Positions 1 to 10,073 of a DNA stretch of 64,000 nucleotides are shown here, piece by piece. A program made the position numbers and the translations under genes. The notes beneath the pieces are model-generated. The model ran no database searches. It saw only the letters and a list, made by a program, of their open reading frames with translations, and was not told the DNA's origin. Origin of the DNA: Panopea generosa. Lineage: Eukaryota > Mollusca > Bivalvia > Adapedonta > Hiatellidae. The stretch covers positions 11,956,482 to 12,020,481 of the forward strand of contig CM055897.1 of assembly GCA_029582155.1 (NCBI GenBank). Direction: 5' to 3'. Within the stretch, counting starts at the first letter, position 1, and the number at the start of each line of letters is the position of its first letter.

Positions 1-1
1 A

Positions 2-1900
2 GGGAACATAGAAGGTTCAGTACTTCCGGTAATGTCCGATTTTAGAAGTAGCATAAGTAATGCAGTAGAGACTAGAGCGCAGGTTCAGAAGCAAGCTCAG
101 GCTTATAGAAAATTAAAGGTTCCTGCAGCCATAGGTGACATATCCAAAGCGGAGTTTATAGAAGCACAAACTCAAGACGAGTCGTTAGAGCCTTATAAAG
201 TGAAGGCCAAGGATGGTGTAGTGAAGAAGTATAAAGGGTCCGGTAGTTGTAAGTTTGTACATAAGAAAAGGTTATTGTACAGAGAATTTGAAGATAGTGG
301 TAGTAGACAGTTTCACCAATTAGTGGTACCTACCCAGTATAGAACGACAGTGCTTAAGGTAGCTCATGAGTCAATTATGGGAGGTCATTTAGGCGTAAAG
401 AAAACGTCAGATAGAGTTTTGGCAGAATTTTATTGGCCAGGCGTTAGTGGAGATGTAACTAGGTATTGTAGGTCCTGCGATGTATGCCAAAGGACAGTAC
501 CAAAAGGTCGAGTGACCAAAGTACATTTAGGTCAGATGCCACTGATAGATATACCATTTAAGCGGGTAGCCATAGACATAGTGGGACCAATTTTTCCAGT
601 GTCGGATAGGAAAAATAGGTACATTTTAACCATGGTCGACTATGCAACTAGGTTTCCGGAGGCAGTGGCATTGCCCTCAATTGAAACTGAGAGAGTAGCG
701 GAGGCATTAGTTGATATATTCAGTAGGCTAGGTGTACCAGAGGAAATGCTGACTGATTGTGGGTCACAGTTTACGTCAGAACTTATGGCTGAAGTAAGCA
801 GGTTATTGTCTTTGCATCAAATCATGACAACACCATATCACCCTATGTGTAACGGGTTAGTCGAACGATTTAACGGGACGTTAAAGCAAATGTTACGGCG
901 TATGTGTACAGAGAGACCCAAAGATTGGGACAAGTATCTCAATGCTTTGTTGTTTGCATTTAGAGAGGTTCCACAAGAAAGTTTAGGGTTTTCTCCGTTT
1001 GAGTTATTGTACGGAAGGTCAGTTAGAGGTCCCATGAGGATTCTTAGAGAGATGTGGGCAGATGAAGTAGATAGTGATGAGGTTAAGACTACATATCAGT
1101 ATGTTTTAGATCTTAAGGAGAAACTAGAGGAGACTTGTAAGATAGCTCAAAGTCAGTTAGTTAAGGCAAGTACCAAGTATAAACGGTACTATGACCAGAA
1201 AGCTAGAGCTAGGAAGTTTAAGATAGGTGACCAGGTGTTACTGTTACTCCCGACCGACAATAACAAGTTGTTATTACAATGGAAAGGTCCGTTTTACGTT
1301 AGAGGGATAGTGAACACTATGGATTACCGTATCGAGATAAACGGAAAGTTAAAGACCTTTCATGCGAATATGCTGAAAGAGTATATCAGTAGAACCGATA
1401 ATGTGCAACAAGGGTTATTAACCGTAGTTAATGTTGCAGTTATTGAGGATAGTGAGGAAGACAGTAGTGAGGACACTAGTCCCATGTATTTTCCCACTAG
1501 TGTAGGTAGGGAGACAGCAGCCGATGTAGACATATCGGACATGCTTAGTGTAGAGCAGCAACGAGAGGTTGGTAGTTTACTCTCGGAGTTCAGTGATGTC
1601 TTGTCCGACAAACCGGGGCAGACAGATGGAGTGCAACATGATATTGTCCTCACATCAGGGGAACCAATTAGAATTAAGAGGTATCCCATTCCATTTCACT
1701 CCCGATCAATTGTTGATGAGGAGGTGAAAGACATGTTGAAATTGGGTGTCATCGAACCTTCAAACGCCCCATTTTCATCCCCAGTCGTACTTATTAAGAA
1801 GAAAGATGGGTCAATTCGATTCTGCATCGATTTTAGGCAGATCAATAAACGTACCATCTTTGATGCCGAGCCAATGCCTAATATTGAGGAGGTATTCTAA
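2..1900 (+). pseudogene. Gypsy pol, part 1: integrase and start of reverse transcriptase
   Basis: The frame is open from the window edge; the first ATG is at 32 but the protein surely begins upstream. Counting residues from that ATG: the zinc-binding module is at 112-152 (H112, H119, C149, C152). The integrase core has D182 (IDIVGP), D242 (TDCGSQF) and E278 (GLVERF); D242 and E278 show the DX35E spacing of retroviral-type integrases. A GPY/F-like stretch lies near 425-455 (WKGPFYVRG). The reverse transcriptase N-terminus follows from about residue 530, with VVLIKKKDGSIRFCIDFR shortly before the end. The frame stops at a TAA just after MPNIEEVF, in the middle of the RT palm. The following RT residues continue in another frame, so this is a frameshift, not a natural end. 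An intact polyprotein would cut the genome ends and integrate the cDNA. Confidence 0.9.
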
Positions 1901-2918
1901 ACTTGCGGGATATTCGTATTTCTCCAAGTTAGACCTCAGTAAAGGTTATTGGTAAGTCCCACTTTCAGACCGAGATAAAGAGATGACCTCCTTCGAAACT
2001 TCGGAAGGACTTTTTAAGTTCAAGGTCATGCCCTTTGGGCTCGTCAACGCCCCAGCAACATTCTGTAGGTTGATGAGGAAGGTCCTGAAGGATTTGTCCA
2101 ACTCAGACAGTTTTGTAGATGACATCCTGGTGTTTACAACAACATTTGACGACCATATTAATGCTCTACGTAATCTGTTGGAACGGCTACGCCGGTTTAA
2201 ACTGACTGCAAAACCTAGCAAATGTCACATAGGTTACGCAGATATAGAGTGTCTGGGTCATGTTGTCGGGAGGGACCAGAAATTGAAACCCAACCCCGAC
2301 AAGGTCAAGGTAATTCAGGAAGCACCAAGACCCGAGACAAAGAAACAAGCTAGGTCATTTTTAGGGTTGGCGGGTTTTTACAAGAAGTTTATTCCAAACT
2401 GTTCGGCTATAGCTGCACCTTTGTCAGACTTAACAAAGAAAGGTCAACCCAATAGTATAACTTGGGGGGAAAGCCAGGAGCGAGCTTTTGTATCTTTAAA
2501 GGGGAGTCTGGTCAAAACCCCAATACTAAAATTACCTGAACTTGACCAGGAGTTTATCCTCAGAACGGATGCCTCCGATATCGGGGTGGGTGCAGTCCTA
2601 CTGCAAGAGCAAGATGGGTGTAGTCTCCCCGTGGCTTACGCAAGTCGGAAACTATTACCCCGGGAATGTAACTACTCTGTTATCGAAAGGGAGTGTCTTG
2701 CAGTAGTGTGGGGTGTCAGTAAATTCCACCGGTATGTTTTTGGTAAGGAATTTGTCTTGGAGACTGACCACCAACCGTTAGCTTATATGAATAAAGCAAA
2801 GGTAGCTAACAGTAGGTTAATGAGGTGGGCACTGACTCTGCAGCCTTACCGGATGAAAATTAAAGCGATCCGAGGAAAGGACAATATTGGGGCAGACTAT
2901 TTAAGTCGCCGCACATAA
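1901..2918 (+). pseudogene. Gypsy pol, part 2: reverse transcriptase and RNase H
   Basis: This continues the reverse transcriptase in the frame shifted relative to the upstream segment. Around 1905-1952 it reads KLDLSKGYW and is then interrupted by TAA at 1953-1955, where the family normally has a glutamine codon, consistent with a single C-to-T nonsense change. The frame then stays open from about 1956 to the stop at 2918. Counting from the ATG at 1983, the catalytic FVDD is at residues 44-47. RNase H residues are visible at D196 (RTDASD), E237 (RECLA), D262 (ETDHQPL) and D305 (GADYLSRR). The frame ends with a natural TAA, followed by about 230 bp before the LTR, so pol has no integrase at its C-terminus. 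This confirms that the upstream integrase belongs to the same element. Confidence 0.9.
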
Positions 2919-3135
2919 TCACCGGTTTAATATAAAAGTGTATTGCAGTGTAGTGTACAATTGTAAAATAGTGTTGAAATTGTAATTACATATTATAGTT
3001 AGATTATAACTGCAGTGGATGAGCGATCAGCTTGTACGTTTTGACTGGTCAGTTGCTAAGAAGAATTAATAGTTTCTTAGCGTGTAAATATTAATTATCA
3101 TTTTGTTGAATTTTAAAAAGTGTAGCACTTTCTTT
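2919..3135 (+). other. Untranslated gap between pol and the polypurine tract
   Basis: AT-rich non-coding sequence between the pol stop and the LTR. I see no env-like reading frame, so the element has no visible third gene. Confidence 0.7.
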
Positions 3136-3146
3136 AAGTGGGGAGA
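3136..3146 (+). promoter_or_regulatory. Polypurine tract of the LTR element
   Basis: The purine-rich run aagtggggaga lies directly before the TGTT start of the LTR. This is where plus-strand DNA priming occurs in retroelements. Confidence 0.75.
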
Positions 3147-3478
3147 TGTTGTCACAAAATGTCACCAGTAGAGTATACTGGTCGTACATAGCTCTTATAA
3201 GTTATCAGGTACACCCAAATATATTGTTCGAGTTGAAACAATTTCACAATAGTCATGATATATTCATTTAACACGTAAAAGCGTGCACATTTTAAGTGGC
3301 CGCCAGAGAGGCCGTGTCATAAGTTTAGTTTTGTGCTAATGCATGTAAACGTATGGGTATATCTTCCTTACACGGCAAAAGTGTACAAGGGGCCTCTCTT
3401 GTAGATTCAATACTGCAGATTTAGCCGCGTTTGTCACGGATTGAACGGGGGAAATAGGGATTTGGGCGTAATGTTTGC

Positions 3479-3485
3479 TATAAAA
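3479..3485 (+). promoter_or_regulatory. TATA box within the LTR
   Basis: TATAAAA about 330 bp into the LTR, followed by a more GC-rich leader. This is a plausible Pol II core promoter, implying a long R-U5 of over 1.2 kb. Confidence 0.5.
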
Positions 3486-4171
3486 CCCATTGTCTTCTAG
3501 CTCTCGCCGGAATAGTCGATAGTACGTTGTTGGAACAGAGATTGGACGGCAAACTCACAGGCAAAATGTGGTTAGTAATTATTTTCTCAAACTTTTATCG
3601 TACATTTGTATTCAGTGGGCGGCGCCATCTTGTTTGGCGATTACGACATCCGGTTAGCATTGATGTTTATCAAACATTAACTTTAGACTAGCATATGATT
3701 CTGAAGTTACTTTATTAGATGTAATAATTGTAATTGATCATTAATTGTAAAACAATATTAATTTGATAACAGTGGATAATAGGTGCATTAGTTAACGATT
3801 GGCGTATAACTAAGTGATTGTAATACACGATTGTTAACATTAGTTAACAATGAGATGAGTGACTAGAATAAATGTTCGACGCGTATGCATAGCGTTGTAT
3901 AATGGGGTCATTAGTTGACATGCGTGCATGCATATCTCAGTGAGTGTAATATATGAGTATTTTGATAATGTTTATATTACATGTATTAGGGGCATTGATT
4001 AACAGCGACGTACATAGCGTATACACGGCGTTGCAGAATATGTATACAGTGCTACTCATCATTAGTACAGCTTAAATATATTGATTGAATAATGATTTGT
4101 TTGGGTAATGATAATTATGCAAGATTGTTATGTTTGTCAACCGACACCTAAAACGTATGTATAATTACAGC

Positions 4172-4219
4172 CTAAGCCATCCAGGATCTAAGCCATCCAG
4201 GATCTAAGCCATCCAGGAT
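4172..4219 (+). repeat. Three perfect copies of a 16-bp tandem repeat in the LTR
   Basis: ctaagccatccaggat occurs three times without a mismatch (4172, 4188, 4204), followed by decaying copies (ctaagcctcccgg, ctaagcc). It lies in the presumed R-U5 or leader part of the LTR. Confidence 0.95.
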
Positions 4220-4799
4220 CTAAGCCTCCCGGAGTGGAGCTAAGCCTTTAGGGTGTGTAAGCCCTTCAGGTGATTCTACACTAGAATCAACATAACGTTT
4301 ACGAGCGGTGGAGACGGTCCCCGTACCTGCGCAACAGGGCCAGGTCATAGTATCGACACCCCGGGACACGAGGTGGGCCCGTTATCAGTCCTCACAGGAG
4401 GAACGTCATCCACAACCTCATTGGAGGTTAACCATCATTAGATCACGTCATCAACCCTAATAGGAGGCATTTGATGACAATCACCCATTGAATTCGCGCA
4501 TCATCATCTTCATGAGCTCTCGCGCATCACAGTTATCGCGCTAGATCATAGATCAACATTGGTTTAGCTTTAACAACATTTTAGTGTCTTATAAATTAAG
4601 TATTTAGAACAATACTAAGAACGTCTTAAACGTTCATAAGAACATTCTTTTCATATTTCATTTGTGTATTCGCTTGTTTTTTTTATATAATTGTATATAT
4701 ATTGAACATATTTTTTAAGTTGTATTAAACTTATGTAAATGTATTCTCTGTCATTGATTCTTTCGTGAGTTAGCCCAACACTAAGGTCATCCTGTGACA

Positions 4800-6843
4800 A
4801 AGACAGATAGAAAGTATGAGTTAAATAGGTTAAACATTATATTGATAGGTATTTCATATGTTTTTGTTACGCTAAGCAAGGTACTCATTGCCCGCAAGGC
4901 TTTACCAGATAGAGTGCTCGCGTTTTTAATAAATGACCCTCCACTTGACAATACTATACCTAGATAATTGAAACTATTGACTATTTCAATTTCTGACCCG
5001 GAATATGTCCATTTATCATTTTTACTTAATATCCCGCCCTTTCGAAATACAACGATCTTAGTTTTTTTCTGTATTAACTGTTAAATTCCATTTGTGGCAA
5101 TATATTTCTAGATTATTAAGTGACGCTTGTAATCCCTTTTTTGTTTCTGAACATAACACTGCATCATCAACAAACATCAAAAGATAAATAGATAGCTGAT
5201 CAAGTGTTATTCCTATATCGGTGTTACCTTGAAGAGACAGTTCAATGTCATTTAAAAATAACGAGAAAAATATCGGCGAGGTTATTTCCCCTTGCAATAG
5301 CCCTACTTCGCATTTAAAAAAGTCTGACAAATTATTCAAGTGTTTAACACATAATTTGATGTCATTATACATAGACCTGAGTAGATTTAACAATTTACCA
5401 TCTATACCAAGTTTGATTAATTTAAACCAAAGCCCGTTTCGGTACACCGAGTCAAAGGCTTTTTTAAAATCTACGAAGCAACAATACAATTTTTTCTTTG
5501 AATTGATATTCTTTTCGATAAAAGAGTTAAGTATAAAAATTGCATTTATTGTACTATAATTTGTTTTAAATCCAAACTGCACATCTGTTAAAATGTCGTT
5601 TTGTTTGCCCATTTTTTAAGCCGTTCATTGATGATAACGGTAAACAGTTTGGCTAAACAGCTTATCAAAGTGATCCCACGGTAATTATTCGGATCGCTCA
5701 TGCTCCCTTTTTTATGCAATGGGATAATGATTCCTTTTGACCAATTTTTTGGAAAGTTATTTGTATTTAAAATATATTTAAATAAAATATCCAGTGACTT
5801 CGCTGTTAGGTCGATTGTCTCTTTAAAGTACTCATAGAGCATATTATCCAGTGGGCTTGATTTATTCGTGCCAAGTCTCTTAGCCGCAGAAATTATTTCT
5901 TCACGATTAATCGGGTTGTCTAATTCAGAAAAAGTACTTGGATTTATAAAGCCATCGAAGTTATCTAAGAAATCCCCGTATTCGTTATCAGGATTTATAG
6001 TGACATCCGATGATAAGTTTTTAAAGTGGTCATAGAATTTACCCAATGGTATATCACTGATACTCTGTTTTCTACGTGTTTTAAACATGTTACAGAATTC
6101 TTTTGACCGCTTACGTCTCATTTCGTTCATCTTATATCCTAAGTTCCGATTGTACGCTCTGTCCATTATGTGTTACGCAAGAAATTTTACCTAAACCTTT
6201 ATCCCGATGTAACCTGCCATTAACAGTACGTAAATTCGTTGATTTGCATAGATCAATTAAATATTCACCGTAACGGTTTGATACCAAGTCTGAGGTCGCA
6301 CGAGGTATTGGATTGTCTACTTCGAGAAAATCAAATTGCTCAATGTTTCTGTCATTATCTATGTAGTCGGTTTTTAAAGCTACTCTACTATTCATATCTC
6401 CTACAATAAATATTTTCCCCTTATCTTGGAAATAATTTACATCTTGTTCAGTTGTTCTAAAAATATCTATATCATACATGTTATGAGCAGGAGAATTTAC
6501 TGGCGCTATATATGTTACTGCCAAATACATATCTTCATCAATATTAAAAATAATCATAATCATTCTTTATAAGGCTAATACCTTTTCTCATCGAGTCCTT
6601 TATATAAATAATGATACCACCGCTAGAGCGTTTTGCCCTCCGGTGCTGAAATCGTCTAAACGAATGAATAGGATTACTATACCCTTTGAAGTCGATATCT
6701 GAAGTTTTGTTGGTCCATGTTTCGCTAAAACATATAACATCATAACCATTAATTAAATTTACAAAATCCTTGCTTGATCTTTTATCAATAGTCAACCCTT
6801 CAATATTCCACGCTAAACACTTTAGTTCACTCTCACATTTGTC
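4800..6843 (-). pseudogene. LINE ORF2 (endonuclease and reverse transcriptase), broken and truncated
   Basis: Directly after the ORF1 TAG the same frame continues into an apurinic-type endonuclease (LKCLAWNIEG; ICFSETWT) to about 6544. It then shifts frame (6563-6132) through IFIVGDMNSR and ISCVTHNGQS. The endonuclease C-terminus, including the expected SDH motif, is missing. The next segment (6166-5588, another frame) is already the RT approach region (PKNWSKGIIIPLHKKG, DPNNYRGITLIS). RT continues at 5612-5058 with FVDFKKAFDSV, a GLLQGEITSP motif and the catalytic FVDD. The last part, 5057-4800, shows a fourth frame (FNYLGIVLSSGGSF) up to the LTR. An intact ORF2 would nick DNA and reverse-transcribe in place. 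No in-frame ATG is visible between the ORF1 stop and the endonuclease. Confidence 0.85.
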
Positions 6844-7801
6844 CTAGTTATCTCCCCTGTACAACTGCTTGTCTATATATAGTTTGTCGATCCTGATATA
6901 CGCGTGTTTTCCTTCCTGTCTGGCCTGTTTCATGATCGGCATGAGTTTCCGGCGAACGTCCATAATCTCTTTTGGGTACTGCTCGCTGGTTCCCTTTAGG
7001 TTTCTAGCAGACCTTTTTACGTTTTCTTTATCTGCTGACCTAGCGAATTTGGCTACAATTGGACGGGTCTTAGCTTGACTGAATGCTCCGATCCTGTGAG
7101 CACGCTGTAATTTTATTTCTGTAGCAGCATTACTGATTTTAACCTCCTTTTCTATAAAGTCAAGCACCTTGGTGACACAGTTTTCTTCCCTTTCTTCTTT
7201 CAAGTTAACAAAAAGTAAATTGTCCCTCGTGCTCCTGCATTTCATGTCCATGATTTCTGTTTTTAACTCAGTTTCCTTGACTTTTTGATCTCTTTCAAAA
7301 GATTGCATTTTTGTTACCATAGTTTCAATTTCTTTTTGTTTTTTTATTAATTTCGCTCACTATTGAGTTGTCGAATGAAGCACTATGTTCCAGATCGTTG
7401 ATTTTATTTTCTAATTTCTCTACACGTTGATCCATTTTGCTAATGCTCTCCGTTATATTGCTCATGGTCGACTGAATTGTATCTAATTGGGCCAATTTCT
7501 GGTCCATTGAACAGAGCCTTTGCATTATTGCCGATAAAATATCATTGTTTTGCGGCGCTGATTGTAATATGGGTGACCCAGAATTCATGCTCATAAATGG
7601 CGAATTGCACGGATACATTGGGGTTGTCATATATGGTTGACTTGCCTGGTATTGTCCATTTGCTCCATGTCCGATAGTTTGTGATATAGGCTGCGGTGTT
7701 TGTGGCAATTTCGCGCCATTTTGAGCCATTGTTGTTTTCCTCTTTTGAACAGTCTGACTATTTTGAGGAGATTCTTTGGATTTTTTCCGTTTATTCCTCA
7801 T
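6844..7801 (-). pseudogene. LINE ORF1 (coiled coil plus RRM-like RNA-binding part)
   Basis: ATG at 7801. The first 158 codons (7801-7325) are Q/P/N-rich and then form a coiled coil (LAQLDTIQSTMSNITESIS, MDQRVEKLENKINDLE). They stop just before 7320, where a second frame takes over (7320-6844) with the L1-ORF1-like core: STRDNLLFVNLKEER, then IKLQRAHRIG and RPIVAKFARSADKENV. ORF1 proteins of this type bind the LINE RNA as trimers. The one frame change at about 7322 is a decay mutation. The ORF ends ...LYRGDN then TAG at 6844-6846, directly adjoining ORF2 in the same frame. Confidence 0.8.
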
Positions 7802-8619
7802 TGGAATAGTGTTTCAACACATATTTTCAAATAATTTAGTCTATTTTACACCAAAAACACTTGTTATTTCCAGTATTATAATATTTTTATAATATTTTTT
7901 CTCCAACGATAAAAACATGTCCGAGTTCGTTCACGCATGCAATGTCATATACATTGATTTCTTGAAAGAAATATACTTTGCAAATTGAGGAATTAATCAA
8001 TAAATATATACTAATTAAAAAAGAAATAGGCATTTTGAATTTTTTATAGTAATAAGTTTTGACAAACTTAGCGGGATTGAAAATTATCTTACCATAACAC
8101 ACACATTTGGTCATGTATTTTTATAGAAACAGGTGTTATTATTTATAGAATATTTCTATTAGGAAAGAAATAAGAATTATTATAGAGCTGGTAAATTGTC
8201 AAATAAGTCAAACCCAAGTTAGGGGACGCGACGATTACTTCATCGATGCCGAAACTGGAAGCGACGATAATTGATCAGCGGTGAACCCGATGTCAACGGT
8301 ATATCTGATATCGACGGTGAATGATATCAACGCAACAGACCTGGTTAAAACCAGTACTATATAAAGTGATAAAAATGGCGCGAAGACGACATCGGTATGG
8401 GAGATACTTTGGAAAGCGAGAGGGTTAAGACGTGGTTTTTAGTATGGTTGCGTTTTGAATAGAAATGTGTTTGTTAAGGTTTGAGATGGGAACTTTGTTT
8501 GAACTATGTTTAAAAGCGTGCATATGTGTTAATAGAATTCATTAAAGTTTAAATGACAGTTGTAATAATGTAAAGAAAAAAAAATATATATGGAAAGTCA
8601 TGCTTTATGTGTTAGTTTG
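7802..8619. other. No gene seen; possibly LINE 5' UTR in part
   Basis: AT-rich sequence with no coding signal. A slightly GC-richer part near 8220-8420 has gatatcgacggtgaatgatat-type short inverted motifs and a tatataaag at about 8357. It could hold the LINE promoter region but I cannot show this. Confidence 0.4.
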
Positions 8620-9433
8620 TGTGCGATGTTGGAACAGTCACCAGAGATACACGCCAGTTAACTGTTACGCGATTATATATGCTACCGCAGTTACTCGTCA
8701 CCAGAGCTTCACGCCTGTTACCTGTTATCTGTTTATATATTCTACCGTTGATTGCAGTTTATCGTCACCAGCGATGCACGCCAGTTACCTCTTTCCCGTT
8801 CATACATGCTACCGTAGATTGCAGTTACTCGTTACCAGAGATATACGACAGTTACCTATCACCCGTTCATAAATGCTACCGTAGATTGCAGTTACTCGTT
8901 ACCAGAGATACACGACAGTTACCTGTCACCCGTTCATACATGCTACCGTAGATTGCAGTTACTCGTTACCAGAGATACACGCCAGCTACCTGTTTTCAGT
9001 TTATATATTCTACAGTATATTGCATTAATGCGTTACCAAAGATACACGCAAGTTACTTGTTACCCTTTCATACATGCTACAGTAGATTGCATTACCCGTT
9101 ACCAGAGATACACGCTAGTTACACGTTATCTGTTTATACATGCTATCGTAGATTGCAGTTACTCGTTTCTAGAGATACACGACAGTTACCTGTCACCCGT
9201 TCATACATGCTACCGTAGATTGCAGTTACTCGTTAACAGAGATACACGCCAGTTACATGTTATCTGTTTATACATGCTACCGTAGATTGCAGGAACTCGT
9301 TACCAGAGATACACGACAGTTACCTGTCACCCGTTTATACATGCTACTGTAGATTGCAGTTACTCGTTACCAGAGATATACGCCGGTTACCTGTCACCCG
9401 TTCATACTAGCGTAGATTGCAGTAACTTGGTAC
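8620..9433 (+). repeat. 67-bp satellite array, first block
   Basis: About 12 tandem units of 67 bp containing ttactcgttaccagagatac and catgctaccgtagattgca. The period is seen directly: ctaccgtagatt recurs every 67 bp (8810, 8877 and so on). Units differ by a few bases each. The apparent reading frames here are translations of the repeat, not genes. The left end of the 15-kb duplicated segment (9330) lies inside this block. Confidence 0.95.
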
Positions 9434-9439
9434 TTATTA

Positions 9440-10010
9440 TGGGGTGCCGTTTTACTATTTAACATCATTTATTTTGGCGGCTGAGGGTCCTCTTTTGTCG
9501 GTTACAATCAAACAAGATGGCTACCGGTTACATGCAAGGCATACTAAACACAGCCCACATCCCTAGCTGCCATTGATACTGAAATTGCGGCTTCAGAGTC
9601 TGAGGACTACGAGCTTGTTGCTAGGCCTATTGACAATCTATATAGGTCAACTATTAATACTTTTAGGCCATGAGGTAACGATTAATGTAGATACACAAAT
9701 TTAAATAATACTTTTTTTTATCAATTTTAAAATACGCTCTTTGGCTGCTTCAGCCATATTTCATCATATATTCACTGATGAACCACATATATCTATATCT
9801 GCTGAATCATTTTCATCATGTATTCACTGCTGAACCATTTAAGCAGTGATCATTCTGTTTTTTCTTGTTTGATAAATCAAATCAGTGATATCACCTATTC
9901 GAATAAGTGGTATCACATATTCGTTTCGAGTCACTTATTCGAATGAGTGATATCACCTATTCGAATTAGTGATATCACTTATTGAGGTTAAATAGTAAAA
10001 CGGCACCCCG
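9440..10010. mobile_element. MITE with 23-bp perfect TIRs and TA target site (copy 1)
   Basis: GGGGTGCCGTTTTACTATTT begins at 9441 and its exact reverse complement ends at 10009; the perfect inverted repeat extends to 23 bp (9441-9463 and 9987-10009). TA flanks both sides (9438-9439 and 10011-10012), as in Tc1/mariner-type insertions. It sits inside the 67-bp satellite. The interior has a GC-richer segment (9470-9680) and a palindrome-rich right part (9880-9985) built from gtgatatcac and attcgaat motifs. It has no transposase and is a non-autonomous element. Confidence 0.88.
9521..9674 (+). other. Coding-like segment inside the MITE
   Basis: aacaagATGG gives a good start context (MATGYMQGILNTAH...) but stops after 19 codons. 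From about 9562 another frame is open for about 40 codons, with acidic TEIAASESEDYELVARPID, ending ...INTFRP TGA. It may be a decayed N-terminus of the parent transposase or a captured exon. Same in copy 2 (near 24662-24815). Function unknown. Confidence 0.35.
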
Positions 10011-10073
10011 TAGTTTATACATACTACCGTAAATTGTAAATTGTAGAAACTCGATACACCAGATAAACGCCAG

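Larger units (their letters stand above)
1..4799 (+). mobile_element. Ty3/Gypsy-type LTR retrotransposon, right part (INT-before-RT order)
   Basis: This is the 3' portion of an LTR retrotransposon. The pol reading frame is open at base 2, so gag, protease and the 5' LTR lie off the left edge. Going downstream, the sequence shows an HHCC zinc-binding module, a DDE integrase core, a GPY/F-like tail, reverse transcriptase, RNase H, a purine-rich tract (3136-3146) and a long 3' LTR (3147-4799). Integrase precedes reverse transcriptase, as in the Gmr1-like group of Ty3/Gypsy elements and unlike most Gypsy elements. Assignment to Gmr1 is inference. The element is inactive in this copy because pol carries a frameshift and an in-frame stop. 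It abuts LINE coding sequence on its right, which suggests a nested insertion. Confidence 0.9.
3147..4799 (+). repeat. 3' long terminal repeat of the Gypsy element
   Basis: The LTR starts TGTTGTCACA right after the polypurine tract and ends CCTGTGACA. TTGTCACA (3149-3156) and TGTGACAA (4793-4800) form a perfect 8-bp inverted repeat, as expected for LTR ends. The length of about 1.65 kb is long for a Gypsy LTR. It contains a TATA box at 3479, a 16-bp triplet repeat at 4172 and a GC-rich stretch around 4270-4420 in otherwise AT-rich DNA. The 5' LTR is outside the window, so the ends are inferred from structure, not from comparing the two LTRs. Confidence 0.8.
4800..7801 (-). mobile_element. Two-ORF non-LTR retrotransposon (LINE), 3' part cut off by the LTR element
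   Basis: On the minus strand, an L1-like ORF1 (7801 to 6844) is followed by an ORF2 with endonuclease and reverse transcriptase (6843 to 4800). ORF2 coding similarity runs right up to the LTR boundary at 4800 without an ORF end or LINE tail. The Gypsy element therefore appears to have inserted into this LINE, and the rest of ORF2 should lie to the left of the window. Several frameshifts and a deletion in the endonuclease make it inactive. I do not assign a clade. The 5' UTR may extend past 7801 but I cannot place its end. Confidence 0.85.

Noticed and set aside
3147-4799. CRISPR-like array, because of the 16-bp triplication
   Set aside because: There are no spacers, the copies are directly adjacent, and they lie inside an LTR of a eukaryotic element.
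8600-9285. Plus-strand open frames of 90-110 codons
   Set aside because: They are translations of the 67-bp satellite (repeating TRDTRQLPV-type peptide) in shifting frames.
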